Part shown: positions 19,060 to 28,360 of the stretch, one piece after another
Numbering within the stretch: position 1 is the stretch's first letter
How the letters are laid out: each line of letters opens with the position of its first letter
DNA from: Rhodospirillales bacterium
GTDB lineage: Bacteria > Pseudomonadota > Alphaproteobacteria > ATCC43930 > CGMCC-115725
DNA length: 64,000 nucleotides
Direction: 5' to 3'
Assembly: GCA_027315365.1 (NCBI GenBank)
Contig: DAHUYF010000193.1
Coordinates: 33,819 to 97,818 of the forward strand
The notes under the pieces: model-generated
Databases searched by the model: none
What the model saw: the letters and a program-made list of their open reading frames with translations, nothing else
Told to the model about the DNA's origin: nothing
Position numbers and translations under genes: made by a program

Positions 19060-19932
19060 TCACGCCCCGCTCTCCCAGGTCCGCTGCAACTGCGTGCCGC
19101 TGACCAGGATCGCCGCGGCGAGCTCGGCGGCGGGTCCGCGCGGCGCGCGGGCCGCTTCGAGCAGAACGAATTCCACCCAGCCGAGATCGGGCAAGCCGTG
19201 GCCGCCCGCCACCTCCGCCAAGCCCGGCGGCATCAGCCCGGCGGCAACGACGGTGACGCCGAGCCCCGCCAGCGCCGCGGCGCGCAGGCCGCTGAGGCTG
19301 CCGCTGGTGCAGACGATGCGCCAGGGGCGGCCGTGCCGCTCCAGCGCCGCGAGCGCGATCTCGCGCGTGACGCTGGGCGGCGGGTAGAGGATCAGCGGTA
19401 CCGGCGCCGCGGCGTCGAGGCACCGCGGGTCACCGGACACCCAGACCAGCCGATCCTGCCAGACCAGGCGCCCGCGCTCCTCGCCGGGACGCCGCTTGGC
19501 GCAGACGAGATCGAGCTCGCCGCGCTCGAGCTTCTGATAGAGCTCGCCGCTCAATCCGACGGTCAGCTCGACATCGACGCGCGGGTGGGCGCGCACGAAA
19601 TCGCGCAGCAGTCGCGGCAGGCGCGAGGCGACGAAATCCTCCGAGGTGCCGAAGCGCAGTCGCCCGCGCAGCTCGGAGCCGGCGAAATAATGCTCCGCCC
19701 GTTCGGTCGCCGCCAGGATGCTCTGGGCGAATTCGATCATCGCCTCGCCATCGGCGGTCGTCGCCACCGAATGGGTATCGCGGATAAGGAGGCGGCGGCG
19801 CGCCTGCGCCTCCAGCTTGCGGATGTGCTGGCTGACGGTCGATTGCCGCAGGCCGAGCCGCGTGGCCGCCTGGGTAAAGCTCCGGGTCTGGGCCACGGCC
19901 AGGAAGGTGCGCAGCAGGATGGGATCAAGCAT
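19060..19932 (-). CDS. LysR-type transcriptional regulator
   Basis: A 290-residue LysR-type regulator. The N-terminal winged helix-turn-helix covers about 1-60 (LLRTFLAVAQTRSFTQAATRLGLRQSTVSQHIRKLE). A periplasmic-binding-protein-like effector domain follows (about 90-285). It is transcribed divergently from the SLC10-like transporter at 20034. The spacer is AT-rich and contains a dyad ACAAT-N10-ATTGT, the kind of site this family binds. By family custom it probably controls the transporter gene and itself; the inducer is unknown. Confidence 0.9.
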   Translation of the reverse strand: MLDPILLRTFLAVAQTRSFTQAATRLGLRQSTVSQHIRKLEAQARRRLLIRDTHSVATTADGEAMIEFAQSILAATERAEHYFAGSELRGRLRFGTSEDFVASRLPRLLRDFVRAHPRVDVELTVGLSGELYQKLERGELDLVCAKRRPGEERGRLVWQDRLVWVSGDPRCLDAAAPVPLILYPPPSVTREIALAALERHGRPWRIVCTSGSLSGLRAAALAGLGVTVVAAGLMPPGLAEVAGGHGLPDLGWVEFVLLEAARAPRGPAAELAAAILVSGTQLQRTWESGA

Positions 19933-19950
19933 CGTCAGTCATCGTAATTT

Positions 19951-19970
19951 ACAATAACAATAACCATTGT
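19951..19970. promoter_or_regulatory. candidate LysR operator in the divergent spacer
   Basis: ACAAT (19951-19955) and ATTGT (19966-19970) form an inverted repeat with a 10-bp spacer. It lies inside a markedly AT-rich stretch between a lysR gene and its divergent target. LysR regulators bind interrupted dyads of this size. The link is by position and symmetry only. Confidence 0.5.
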
Positions 19971-20033
19971 ATGCGCTATTCACAATAAACGAAAAAGCCG
20001 CGACATAGGGGGATGACTTTTGCAGAGGCTGCC

Positions 20034-21047
20034 ATGGCTCGGCTCCGCTCCCTCTCCTCCCGCCTCGACCCGTTCCTGGCCGCGATCCTGCTCACGGTCG
20101 GCCTCGCCTCGCTGCTGCCGGCGCGCGGCGCCGCGGCTATCGTCGCCGACGACCTGACCGAGGCCGCGGTGGCGCTGCTCTTTTTCATGCACGGCGCACG
20201 GCTGTCGCCGGCCGCGGCGCTGGCCGGAGCACGCGACTGGCGGCTGCACGGGATCGTGCTGGCAAGCACCTTCGCGCTCTTTCCGCTGCTTGGCGCCGGC
20301 GCCCGGCTCCTCTTCCCGGGGCTGCTGTCGGCGCCGCTCTGGTCCGGGCTGATCCTGCTCACCGCGCTGCCCTCGACGGTGCAGGCCTCGATCGCCTTCA
20401 CCTCGGTCGCGCGCGGCAACGTGGCCGCGGCGCTGTGCAGCGCCGCCGCCTCGAATCTGCTCGGCATCTTCCTCACGCCGCTGATCATCGGGCTCCTGCT
20501 CAGCGGTCGCGGCGCCGGTCTGTCGCTCGGCGCCGCACTCGGCATCCTGGTGCAGCTGCTGCTGCCGTTCGCCGCGGGCCAGGCGCTGCGGCCCTGGATC
20601 GGCGGCTTCGTCGCGCGCCATGGACGCATCCTGAAGAGCGTGGACTACGGCTCGATCCTGCTCATCGTCTATGCCGCCTTCAGCCATGGCGTGGTCAATG
20701 GCCTCTGGCATCAGGTCGATGCGGCGCAGCTCGTGCGGCTGGCGCTGGTCGACGCGGCGCTGCTGGCGAGCGTGCTGGCGATCCTCACCGGGCTCAGCCG
20801 CCTGCTCGGCTTCTCGCGCGCGGACGAAATCGCCATCGTATTCTGCGGCTCGAAGAAGAGCCTGGCCAGCGGCCTGCCCATGGCGAGCGTGCTGTTCGCC
20901 GGCCATCTCGGCACGATCATCCTGCCGGCGATGATGTTTCACCAGCTTCAGCTCATGGTCTGCGCCTCGCTGGCGCGGCGCTACCGCGGCGCGACCGCAC
21001 CGACGGCCGCCGCCGCTTTCAGCCGCCTGCCGGCCGCGGCGGAATAG
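20034..21047 (+). CDS. SLC10A7-type (bile acid:sodium symporter-like) membrane transporter
   Basis: A roughly 337-residue polytopic membrane protein with about ten hydrophobic segments. Seen: the family-typical segments ALLFFMHGARLSP, LTALPSTVQASIAFTS and FCGSKKSLASGLPMA. These match the SBF-like (SLC10A7) branch and not the arsenite Acr3 or classical bile-acid branches. The substrate is unknown. The start at 20034 has AGAGG five bases upstream; an in-frame ATG at 20013 is an alternative with poorer spacing. It is divergent from the LysR gene, the usual arrangement for this family. Confidence 0.85.
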   Translation: MARLRSLSSRLDPFLAAILLTVGLASLLPARGAAAIVADDLTEAAVALLFFMHGARLSPAAALAGARDWRLHGIVLASTFALFPLLGAGARLLFPGLLSAPLWSGLILLTALPSTVQASIAFTSVARGNVAAALCSAAASNLLGIFLTPLIIGLLLSGRGAGLSLGAALGILVQLLLPFAAGQALRPWIGGFVARHGRILKSVDYGSILLIVYAAFSHGVVNGLWHQVDAAQLVRLALVDAALLASVLAILTGLSRLLGFSRADEIAIVFCGSKKSLASGLPMASVLFAGHLGTIILPAMMFHQLQLMVCASLARRYRGATAPTAAAAFSRLPAAAE

Positions 21048-21243
21048 GCTCGCCCGGCGATCGCCGCGTCGAATTATCGCGCTCGCGGCGCACCGCCTCT
21101 TGACACGAGGCCGCCCTCGCCGGGATTCTCACGGGCGATTGCCTAAGACGTGACGGTCCACCCACTCGCTGCTTGCGCCGCGACGGCGTCAGCACATACG
21201 TGCCGTGGACATTCGCGGCAACCGCCGACAAGGGAGAACGAGG

Positions 21244-21801
21244 ATGGCTGACAATGGCGCCCAGGCGCTGGAAGAGACGGCGGCAAGGATCGAGAACGCT
21301 CCTGCGCAGGACAGGAAAACCGACGCTGGAGCGGCGCCGGGCGGCGACCGGGACGCGATCCGCAGCGTGTTCGTCGCGCGAACCGCCGCGTCGAGCGCGG
21401 CATCGGCCGGCGGCTTCGCGCGGATGGCGACCGCCGACGAGGGACTGGCGGTGCGCGGCGCCTATCGGGCGCACCTCGCCGTCACCGAGGCGGAGGCGGT
21501 TGCCGGCGACCCCGCGGCGGGGGGCGATCTCCTGCGCAAGGCCTATCTGGCGCGCGCCGTCGCCGATGCGGCAGTGCAGACCCGTCCCAAACCGCGGCCG
21601 GCGCGCCGCGTGAAGCGGAGCGCGTCGCCGCGCCGGAAGGCGGCCGGCGCAAAAGCAAAGCCCCGTACCACGCGCAACGCATCTTCCAAGCCGGGCAAGC
21701 CGAAGAAGCGCAGCACGGCCGGCGCGAGAACGAAACCGCGGGCGGCGGCCAAGCGGGCGGCGGCGCGGCCGGCCCGACGCGGCAAACGCCGCGGCCGGTG
21801 A
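21244..21801 (+). CDS. histone H1-like basic, Ala/Lys-rich protein
   Basis: A 185-residue protein of two parts. Residues 1-115 are Ala-rich with mild charge (DGGDRDAIRS and AVRGAYRAHLAV segments). Residues about 118-185 are a very basic Lys/Arg/Ala/Pro tail with repeated KPR, AAKRAAARPARR and similar motifs, resembling AlgP or eukaryotic histone H1 tails. Such tails bind DNA without sequence specificity. No enzymatic domain is visible. The start is supported by AGGGAG just upstream. The function is inferred from composition only. Confidence 0.7.
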   Translation: MADNGAQALEETAARIENAPAQDRKTDAGAAPGGDRDAIRSVFVARTAASSAASAGGFARMATADEGLAVRGAYRAHLAVTEAEAVAGDPAAGGDLLRKAYLARAVADAAVQTRPKPRPARRVKRSASPRRKAAGAKAKPRTTRNASSKPGKPKKRSTAGARTKPRAAAKRAAARPARRGKRRGR

Positions 21802-21814
21802 ACACCGGCGCTCG

Positions 21815-21925
21815 CTAGGCCCGCCCTTCCGACATCGGCGTGCCGCGCGCCAGCACCGCACGCATCATCCGTTCCGCGCCGTCGATGCAGGCATGGGTGA
21901 GGACGGTGGCGGCGCCATCCGCCAT
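21815..21925 (-). CDS. short conserved-looking ORF or gene remnant
   Basis: A 36-residue frame reading [18 protein letters not shown] at its N-terminal half and ending [10 protein letters not shown]. Codon composition looks coding (helical, balanced residues) compared with other frames in this 368-bp gap. The frame stays open upstream for a further 18 residues ([13 protein letters not shown]) to a TGA, without a start codon. It may therefore be the 3' end of a decayed gene. There is no known function. Confidence 0.35.
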   Translation of the reverse strand: MADGAATVLTHACIDGAERMMRAVLARGTPMSEGRA

Positions 21926-22169
21926 GCCCTGCTGGCGCGCGGCAGCCGCGAGTTCGCGGCGCCACCTCGATCGGGATGGCAGCCCGCATCACGTTTGCGC
22001 GCGCTGCGCCGATATCTTTTGCGTCGCCGGCGCAAGCCGCGGCACGATGCCTCGGCGCGGCGCGATCCCCGACGATACTGCTCCACGACGGAAGGGAAGC
22101 TCCTTCAGCGCTGACGGAGGCTGGCGCCACGCGGCAACGCCTTTCCTGATCTCTGGAGGAGAGTTCGAC

Positions 22170-22991
22170 ATGGCGACCATCACCGCCAAGGACGGCACAC
22201 AACTCTATTACAACGATTGGGGCCAGGGACCGCCCGTCGTCTTCAGCCATGGCTGGCCGCTCAGCGCCGACGCCTTCGAGGACCAGATGTTCTTCCTCGC
22301 CTTGCGCGGCTATCGGTGCATCGCGCATGACCGCCGCGGCCATGGCCGATCGAGCCAGACCTGGAAAGGCAACGATCTCGATACCTATGCCGACGACCTC
22401 GCGGCGCTGGTGGAGACGCTCGACCTGAAGAGCGCGATCCATGTCGGCCATTCCACCGGCGGCGGCGAGGTCGCCCGCTATATCGGCCGCCACGGCTCCA
22501 GGCGCGTGGCCAAGGCGGTGCTGATCGGCGCGATACCGCCGCTGATGCTGAAGACACCGACCAATCCCGGCGGCCTGCCGATCGAGGCGTTCGACCAGCT
22601 GCGCGCCGCGGTCCAGGCGGACCGCTCGCAATTCTTCAAGGACCTCTCCCTGCCGTTCTACGGCTACAACCGCCCCGGCGCAAAAGTGTCGGAGGGCGTG
22701 CGCAGCGCGTTCTGGCTGCAGGGAATGATGGCGGGCTTCCCCGCCGCCTATTTTTGCATCAAGGCCTTCTCCGAGACGGACCTCACCGCGGACCTCAAAA
22801 AGATCGACGTGCCGACCTTGATCCTGCACGGCGACGACGACCAGGTCGTGCCGATCGGCGCCGCGGCGATGCTGTCCTCGAAGCTGGTGAAGAACGCGGC
22901 ACTGAAGATCTACCCGGGCGCGCCGCACGGGATGTGCACGACGCTCAAGGACCAAGTGAACGCCGACCTGCTGTCCTTCATCCGCGACTAG
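22170..22991 (+). CDS. alpha/beta hydrolase (non-heme chloroperoxidase/esterase type)
   Basis: A 273-residue single-domain hydrolase. Seen: oxyanion segment SHGWPL near residue 29, the nucleophile elbow GHSTGGG at about 94-100, the acid residue in LHGDDDQVV, and the catalytic His in PGAPHGM near the C terminus. It is closest in character to the cofactor-free haloperoxidase/arylesterase group, which acts on esters and can perhydrolyse. The physiological substrate cannot be read. The ATG has CTGGAGGAGAG upstream, a strong Shine-Dalgarno. It stands alone, ahead of the cyd operon. Confidence 0.88.
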   Translation: MATITAKDGTQLYYNDWGQGPPVVFSHGWPLSADAFEDQMFFLALRGYRCIAHDRRGHGRSSQTWKGNDLDTYADDLAALVETLDLKSAIHVGHSTGGGEVARYIGRHGSRRVAKAVLIGAIPPLMLKTPTNPGGLPIEAFDQLRAAVQADRSQFFKDLSLPFYGYNRPGAKVSEGVRSAFWLQGMMAGFPAAYFCIKAFSETDLTADLKKIDVPTLILHGDDDQVVPIGAAAMLSSKLVKNAALKIYPGAPHGMCTTLKDQVNADLLSFIRD

Positions 22992-23111
22992 GCGAACACC
23001 TTCGCAGCCAGGCTGGCGCTCGACGTCGGCCCGATCGCCTTTCATGCCCCCGGTCCGAAGGCGGCGGCCGGCTTCGATCCCGCGTGGACGGGCTTGAGCC
23101 GTTGCGACGTC

Positions 23112-23125
23112 TTGATTTGCGTCAA
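23112..23125. promoter_or_regulatory. FNR/FixK box upstream of the cyd operon
   Basis: The sequence TTGAT-TTGC-GTCAA matches the FNR/FixK consensus TTGAT-N4-ATCAA at nine of ten half-site positions. It lies about 154 bp before the cydP start in a 287-bp gap without genes. Oxygen-limited control of cytochrome bd by FNR/ANR/FixK proteins is well established. The Crp/Fnr gene at 3298-3978 has the matching recognition helix. Confidence 0.75.
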
Positions 23126-23278
23126 TGCCGCAATGCCCGCCCCGATTAGTCTCGCAGACGCGATGGCTGGAATGGCAAGGGCGATGAAAACCGCAGGCTG
23201 CTTTCCTTTCCTGGCGAGCGAGATACCATGGCTACGGCTGCGCTCCGGTTGCGCCTATCGACCGCAAGGGGATCCTGA

Positions 23279-23479
23279 ATGGTGCCGCAGGGCGAGGTCT
23301 CGAGAGCACTGCGAGGGCGTTCGCTCGGCCGCGACATCGGCTGGGCGTTGCTGATCAAGAGCGTCGCGCTGGTGCTGCTCTATTTCGCATTTTTCGGCCC
23401 GTCCCGTCGCGTCGAGATGACGGCCGATCGGGTCGCGGGCGCCTTGATCGACCCGGCGCAACACAGCACGAGGCCGTGA
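23279..23479 (+). CDS. cydP: cytochrome bd-associated small protein CydP
   Basis: A 66-residue single-pass membrane protein. An N-terminal basic segment (RGRSLGRDIGW) is followed by one helix (ALLIKSVALVLLYFAFFG) and a short tail with RRVEMTADRV. This matches the small CydP-type protein found immediately before cydA in many proteobacteria. Its stop is one base before the cydA start. AAGGGG lies upstream of the ATG. The molecular role is not established. Confidence 0.72.
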   Translation: MVPQGEVSRALRGRSLGRDIGWALLIKSVALVLLYFAFFGPSRRVEMTADRVAGALIDPAQHSTRP

Positions 23480-23480
23480 C

Positions 23481-25040
23481 ATGGCTGAACTCGACGTTGT
23501 CGAACTGTCCCGCCTGCAATTCGCGCTGACCGCGCTTTACCATTTTCTCTTCGTGCCGCTCACGCTCGGGCTTTCCGTGCTGCTGGCGGTCATGGAGAGC
23601 GTCTATGTCATGACCGGACGCGCCATCTGGCGCGAGATGACGAAGTTCTGGGGCACGCTTTTCGGCATCAACTTCGCCATGGGGGTCGCCACCGGCATCA
23701 CCATGGAGTTCCAGTTCGGCACGAACTGGGCCTATTACTCGCATTACGTCGGCGATATCTTCGGCGCGCCGCTCGCCATCGAGGGCCTTATGGCCTTCTT
23801 CCTCGAGGCGACCTTCATCGGCCTGTTCTTCTTCGGCTGGAACCGTCTGAGCAGGCTCGGCCACCTCGTCGTGACCTGGCTGGTCGCGATCGGCAGCAAT
23901 CTCTCCGCGCTCTGGATCCTGATCGCCAATGCCTGGATGCAGAACCCCGTCGGCGCGACCTTCAATCCGGCGACCATGCGGATGGAAGTCTCTTCCTTCT
24001 TCGACGTGCTGTTCAATCCGGTCGCCCAGGCGAAGTTCGTCCACACGGTGAGCGCCGGCTATGTGACGGGCGCCGTCTTCGTGCTCTCGATCGGCGCCTT
24101 CTACCTGCTGCGCGGCCGGCACCGGGAGATCGCCCGGCGCTCGATCACCGTCGCCGCAAGCTTCGGCCTGGCCTCCGCCCTGTCCGTCGTCGTGCTCGGC
24201 GACGAGAGCGGCTACACTGCCGGCCTGAACCAGAAGATGAAGATCGCCGCGATCGAGGCGATGTGGGAAACCGAAACGCCGCCGGCGGGCTTCACCCTGT
24301 TCGGCTTTCCCGACCGCGCGACGGAAACCACGCGGTTCGAAATTCACGTGCCCTGGGTGCTCGGCCTGATCGCGACGCGCTCGATCGACGAGCCCGTCGA
24401 AGGCATCAAGGACCTGGTGGCCACGGCGGAACGACGCATCCGCAACGGCCTGACCGGGTACAAGGATCTCGAACGGCTGCGAGCCGAACGCGCCCAGGCG
24501 GTGCCGCCGGAAATGCAGGAACCGATCCACGACCTCGGCTATGCGCTGCTCTTGAAACGCTGGCGGCCGGATATCGGGAACGCGACCGACGAGCAGGTGC
24601 ATCAGGCGGCGCTCAGCACGGTGCCGGATGTCTCGGTGCTGTTCTGGAGCTTCCGCTTCATGGTCGGCCTCGGCTTCTACTTCATCCTGCTCTTCGCTCT
24701 CGCCTTCTATCTGGCGAGCCGGCGCGAATTGGAGCGGCGCTGGTTCCTGCGGCTGGCGCTCTGCAGCCTGCCGCTGCCCTGGATCGCCGCCGAACTCGGA
24801 TGGATCGTCGCCGAATATGGCCGCCAGCCCTGGATCATCGACGGCGTCCTGCCGACTTTCCTCGGCGCGTCGAGTGAGCCCATCGGCGACATCTGGTTCA
24901 GCCTGATCGGCTTCGTGCTGTTCTACAGCACGCTCGCCGTCATCGACGTCTACCTCTTGGTCAAATATATCGGCCTGGGACCGAAGCAGCCCGCCGCGCC
25001 TGCCAGCAACCGCCTCGCGCCCGCCACCGGCGACGATTGA
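23481..25040 (+). CDS. cydA: cytochrome bd ubiquinol oxidase subunit I
   Basis: A 519-residue integral membrane subunit that binds hemes b558, b595 and d, oxidises quinol and reduces oxygen to water in the inner membrane. Seen: the heme-ligand His in [11 protein letters not shown] near residue 19, the second ligand in [10 protein letters not shown] at about 186, and FRFMVGLG carrying the conserved Met ligand. A long periplasmic Q-loop with [14 protein letters not shown] places it in the long-Q-loop (E. coli bd-I) class and not the cyanide-insensitive short-loop class. It is in an operon with cydP, cydB and cydX. Confidence 0.95.
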   Translation: MAELDVVELSRLQFALTALYHFLFVPLTLGLSVLLAVMESVYVMTGRAIWREMTKFWGTLFGINFAMGVATGITMEFQFGTNWAYYSHYVGDIFGAPLAIEGLMAFFLEATFIGLFFFGWNRLSRLGHLVVTWLVAIGSNLSALWILIANAWMQNPVGATFNPATMRMEVSSFFDVLFNPVAQAKFVHTVSAGYVTGAVFVLSIGAFYLLRGRHREIARRSITVAASFGLASALSVVVLGDESGYTAGLNQKMKIAAIEAMWETETPPAGFTLFGFPDRATETTRFEIHVPWVLGLIATRSIDEPVEGIKDLVATAERRIRNGLTGYKDLERLRAERAQAVPPEMQEPIHDLGYALLLKRWRPDIGNATDEQVHQAALSTVPDVSVLFWSFRFMVGLGFYFILLFALAFYLASRRELERRWFLRLALCSLPLPWIAAELGWIVAEYGRQPWIIDGVLPTFLGASSEPIGDIWFSLIGFVLFYSTLAVIDVYLLVKYIGLGPKQPAAPASNRLAPATGDD

Positions 25041-25050
25041 GGAGCGCGCC

Positions 25051-26196
25051 ATGCCACCGATCGACTATGCGAGTTTGCGTCTTCTCTGGTGGGCCTTTCT
25101 CGGCCTGCTGCTGATCGGCTTCGCGGTCACCGACGGCTTCGACCTGGGAGCGGCGCTGCTGCAGCCCTTCATCGCCCGCACGGATAGCGAAAAGCGCATG
25201 CTCCTCAACGCCATTGGCCCGGTTTGGGAGGGCAATCAGGTGTGGTTCATCCTGGGCGGCGGCGCGGCCTTTGCGGCCTGGCCGCCGCTCTACGCCGTCT
25301 CCTTCTCCGGCTTCTATCTCGCGATGTTCCTGGTGCTCGCCGCGCTCATTCTGCGTCCCGTCGCCATCACCTTCCGCAGCAAGCTCCAAGGCGCCGGCTG
25401 GCGACGCGGCTGGGACTGGGCGTTCTTCGTCTCGGGGCTGGTTCCGGCGCTGGTCTTCGGCATCGCCTTCGGCAACCTGTTCCTGGGGGTGCCGTTTCGC
25501 TTCGACGAGACGCTGCGCGTCGCCTATGAGGGCGGCCTCTTCGGCCTGCTCAATCCCTGGGCGCTGCTCTGCGGGCTCGTCAGCGTCGCGATGCTGGCGA
25601 TGCATGGCGGCAACTGGGTCGCCCTGAAGACCGAGGGCGCCCTGGCGCGGCGGGCGGGCGCCGCCGCGTCATGGGCCGCGATGGCGCTCGTCGCGCTGTT
25701 CTCGCTGGCGGGATTGTGGCTCGCCATCGGCATCGACGGCTATGTCATCCAGGGATCGATCGATCGGATGGGACCGTCATATCCGCTGAACAAGAGCGTC
25801 CTTCGCGCCGCCGGCGCTTGGCTCGATACCTATGGCACGCATCCCTGGACGATGGCCGCGCCGGCAATCGCCTATCTCGGCGCCGGCGCGAGCCTGGCGC
25901 TGCACCGTGCCGTCCGATCCCTGCCCGCCTTCCTCGCCAGCGGCATCAGCGTCGCCGGAATCGTCGCGACCGCCGGCATCAGCCTGTTCCCTTTCCTCCT
26001 GCCATCCTCGATCGATCCGCGCAGCAGCCTCACCGTATGGGATGCCTCGAGCAGTCCGGCGACGCTGTTCATCATGCTGGTGGCGACGGTGATCTTCCTG
26101 CCGATCGTCATCCTCTATACTGGATGGGTCTTCCGGGTGATGCGCGGCCCGGTGACCGCCGAGGCGGTGGAGCGGGAGGAGGACACTCTCTACTGA
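25051..26196 (+). CDS. cydB: cytochrome bd ubiquinol oxidase subunit II
   Basis: A 381-residue membrane subunit with about nine helices. Seen: the start [28 protein letters not shown], and the strongly conserved [14 protein letters not shown] segment, all CydB signatures. It stabilises the heme-bearing subunit I. The gene follows cydA by 10 bp with GAGGAGCGCGCC upstream as ribosome binding site, and is followed by cydX. Confidence 0.95.
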   Translation: MPPIDYASLRLLWWAFLGLLLIGFAVTDGFDLGAALLQPFIARTDSEKRMLLNAIGPVWEGNQVWFILGGGAAFAAWPPLYAVSFSGFYLAMFLVLAALILRPVAITFRSKLQGAGWRRGWDWAFFVSGLVPALVFGIAFGNLFLGVPFRFDETLRVAYEGGLFGLLNPWALLCGLVSVAMLAMHGGNWVALKTEGALARRAGAAASWAAMALVALFSLAGLWLAIGIDGYVIQGSIDRMGPSYPLNKSVLRAAGAWLDTYGTHPWTMAAPAIAYLGAGASLALHRAVRSLPAFLASGISVAGIVATAGISLFPFLLPSSIDPRSSLTVWDASSSPATLFIMLVATVIFLPIVILYTGWVFRVMRGPVTAEAVEREEDTLY

Positions 26197-26211
26197 AGGG
26201 ACCCCAAAAGG

Positions 26212-26364
26212 ATGTGGTATTTCTCCTGGGTTCTCGGCCTTGGCCTCGCCTGCTCCTTCGCCATCCTCAATGCCATGTGGCTGGAGCTGACGAGCGACGA
26301 ACGGCAGACCGACAAGACGGCCGCGCTGCCGGCGGCCGATGGCGCCGCCGAAACCCGCCGCTGA
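26212..26364 (+). CDS. cydX: cytochrome bd oxidase small subunit CydX
   Basis: A 50-residue single-helix subunit. The N terminus MWYFSWVLGLGLACSFAILN and the following AMWLE match the CydX/YbgT family, in which the W-Y-F-x-W-x-L-G start and a conserved Glu after the helix are hallmarks. CydX packs against CydA and is needed for full oxidase assembly and stability. It lies 15 bp after cydB with AAAAGGATG directly at the start. The C-terminal 20 residues form a polar Ala-rich tail longer than the minimal family length. Confidence 0.88.
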   Translation: MWYFSWVLGLGLACSFAILNAMWLELTSDERQTDKTAALPAADGAAETRR

Positions 26365-26398
26365 CCTCGCGAGAGAGAGGGCGGAACCGAAAGAGAGA

Positions 26399-26518
26399 AT
26401 GCGGCGGGGGCGCCACGACGGCCGGTTGCCTCGCCTGCGCGACGCGCTTCCCGTGGTCGACGCGGAGAGCGGGCGCGTCATCGCCGGCCGCTGGCGCGCC
26501 GGGGAGGACAGACTGTGA
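26399..26518 (+). CDS. small basic ORF between cydX and the PEBP-like gene
   Basis: A 39-residue frame, Arg-rich (MRRGRHDGRLPRLRDALP, then VVDAESGRVIAGRW). It is preceded by AAAGAGAGA, an acceptable ribosome binding site, and its stop overlaps the next gene's GTG start. No family is recognised. The position at the end of the cyd operon and the tight coupling to the next gene are the only support. Confidence 0.35.
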   Translation: MRRGRHDGRLPRLRDALPVVDAESGRVIAGRWRAGEDRL

Positions 26519-27090
26519 GTGCGTTACTGGAACGCCTCCTCGGGCGCGCGCTTCGGCGGGTTCGCGCCGGCGACCGGCATCTGATCTGGAACGACCCGAG
26601 GATCGGCGATGCGCCGGCGAGCATCCGGCTGACGAGCCCCACCTTCGCCAACGGCGCCGCCATGCCGACGCGCAACGCCGGCGAGGGCGTCGGCGACAAC
26701 CTTTCGCCGCCGCTCGACTGGTCCGAAATTCCGGAGGGGGCGGCCGAGCTGGTCCTTATCGTCCAGGACCCGGACGCGCCGCTGGTCCGGCCGGTCGTCC
26801 ACCTGATCGCGCGGAAGATCGCACCTGATCGTCGCGGCGTGCCGGAGGGCGCGCTGTCGCCGGGACAAGGCGCCGCCATCGCCTTTGGCCGCGGCTTCCT
26901 CGGCCGGATCGGCTATGCCGGCCCGCGGCCGGTACGCGGGCATGGGCCGCACCGCTACGTGTTCCAGCTCTTCGCGGTGGCGCGCCGCCTGCCCCTGGCC
27001 GGCGTCCCGGACCTCAGCCAGGTATCGGCCGCCATGGCGGGCTCCGTTCTCGCCCGAGGCAAGCTGGTCGGCATCTACGAGCGTCTCTGA
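26515..27090 (+). CDS. YbhB/YbcL-family (PEBP-like) protein
   Basis: A 191-residue protein with the phosphatidylethanolamine-binding/Raf-kinase-inhibitor-like fold. Seen: SPPLDWSEIPEGAAELVLIV, the ligand-site motif DPDAP, and GPRPVRGHGPHRYVFQLFAV. The bacterial members have no settled function. It begins with GTG at 26515, overlapping the preceding small ORF, and the first 35 residues are a non-conserved leader. A downstream start is possible. Confidence 0.85.
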   Translation: MSALLERLLGRALRRVRAGDRHLIWNDPRIGDAPASIRLTSPTFANGAAMPTRNAGEGVGDNLSPPLDWSEIPEGAAELVLIVQDPDAPLVRPVVHLIARKIAPDRRGVPEGALSPGQGAAIAFGRGFLGRIGYAGPRPVRGHGPHRYVFQLFAVARRLPLAGVPDLSQVSAAMAGSVLARGKLVGIYERL

Positions 27091-27303
27091 TTCCGCTCAG
27101 ACGGGCGCTGTCGGACAATCCCATATAACTGCTTTAATATGTTAAATAATATTTCATTGACAGAAAAATTGCGGTCTTATTAAGTTTTGGCCGCGCCGGT
27201 GCCGCCCCGTGACACCCGCCGAGCTTCGGCCGGCTTCTCCATGAACGGAGTCCCTCTTCCGCAACCACTTTCCGCCGCCGCGGAAGTCAGGAGACGAGCC
27301 CCT
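27091..27303 (+). promoter_or_regulatory. AT-rich upstream region
   Basis: The stretch 27119-27190 is strikingly AT-rich for this genome, with runs such as TTAATATGTTAAATAATATTTC, and contains TTGACA at about 27156. This suggests the promoter of the outer-membrane-protein gene that follows. No operator was identified. Confidence 0.4.
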
Positions 27304-28304
27304 ATGCCTTGCGCGTGCAGAGGCTTTTTCTGTCCGCGGCAGCGCCCGCCGGCAGCCGGGCGCCTGGCGGCGGCCTGCATCGTCGCCCTTCTTGCCGCCG
27401 GCTCTCGACCGGCGCAAGCCGAGGGGGAGCTCGATCTGACACTGCCGTCGCCGAGCGCTGCCGTGCCATCGGCACCGTCCGCGACGGCGCCAGCCGAATC
27501 CGACGGCGTCGCCGCCGTTCTCTTGACCTGGCAGGCGCAGGCGGCCCGGGCGCGCGCGACGCAGCCGAGTTGGAGCAGTCCGCTGGTCACCACCACCGGC
27601 CTGCTCGAACAGCGGCTGCGCTTCGACCTCGACGAGCAGCATGCCGGCAATGGCAGCAGCACGACGGTGCTCGACGGCGGCAAGGGTGTGGACGTCATCG
27701 TCAGCGACACCGAGGAGGTCCAGCTTGCGGCGCCGGGCTACAACATCCGCACCACCCCCTCCGGCACAGGCGAGCTGAGCGGCGTCGGCGACTGGGCGTT
27801 CCTGCGCGTCGAACGGCGACTGGCAAGCAGCCCGGAAAGCGGCGGCAATTACGTGCTGACGGCCTGGCTGCAGCTCCAGGCGCCGACGGGGATCGAGGCA
27901 CTGACCAGCCACGCCTGGACCTGCGTCCCCACGCTGGCGTTCGGCAAGGGATGGGGAGATGTCGACCTCCAGGGGACGATCGGCGGCGCGCTGCCGGCGT
28001 CACGTACCGCAACCCTCGGCGACCAACTCCAGACGAATATTGCGCTTCAATACGATGTGCTGGGTGTCTTCTGGCCGCAGATCGAGGCGAATTGGACCTA
28101 TTACGCCGGGGGGGGCAGCGCAGCGGGCTGAACCAGCTCTATCTCACGCCGGGATTGGTGGTCGGCCGCCTGACGATCTCCGACGAATCGGCTTTCACCG
28201 TCGGAGCGGGCTACCAATTCGCGGTGTCGCCGAGCTATCGCGCCAACCCGTTGACGCCGGCTTACAACCACGCCTGGGTGCTGACCTCGCGGCTCAATTT
28301 CTGA
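27304..28304 (+). pseudogene. outer-membrane beta-barrel protein, frameshifted in a G8 tract
   Basis: The N terminus carries a signal peptide (RLAAACIVALLAAG, cleaved near RPAQA). Then come alternating strands typical of a small transporter-like barrel of the MetA-pathway/phenol-degradation type (TWQAQAARARATQ, LEQRLRFDLDEQ, WAFLRVERRL). Frame 1 stops at 28131 just after a run of eight G (28108-28115). The next frame continues without break as GLNQLYLTPGLVVGRL and ends ...LTSRLNF, the terminal Phe expected of an outer-membrane barrel. Adding one G joins the halves into a protein of about 333 residues. This could be a sequencing error, a true mutation, or slipped-strand phase variation. The cargo is unknown. 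Confidence 0.7.
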
Positions 28305-28360
28305 CCCGCAGTAGAGGCCGGATCTGATGCGCGAGCGCGGTGAGCGCGCTATCATCAAGC

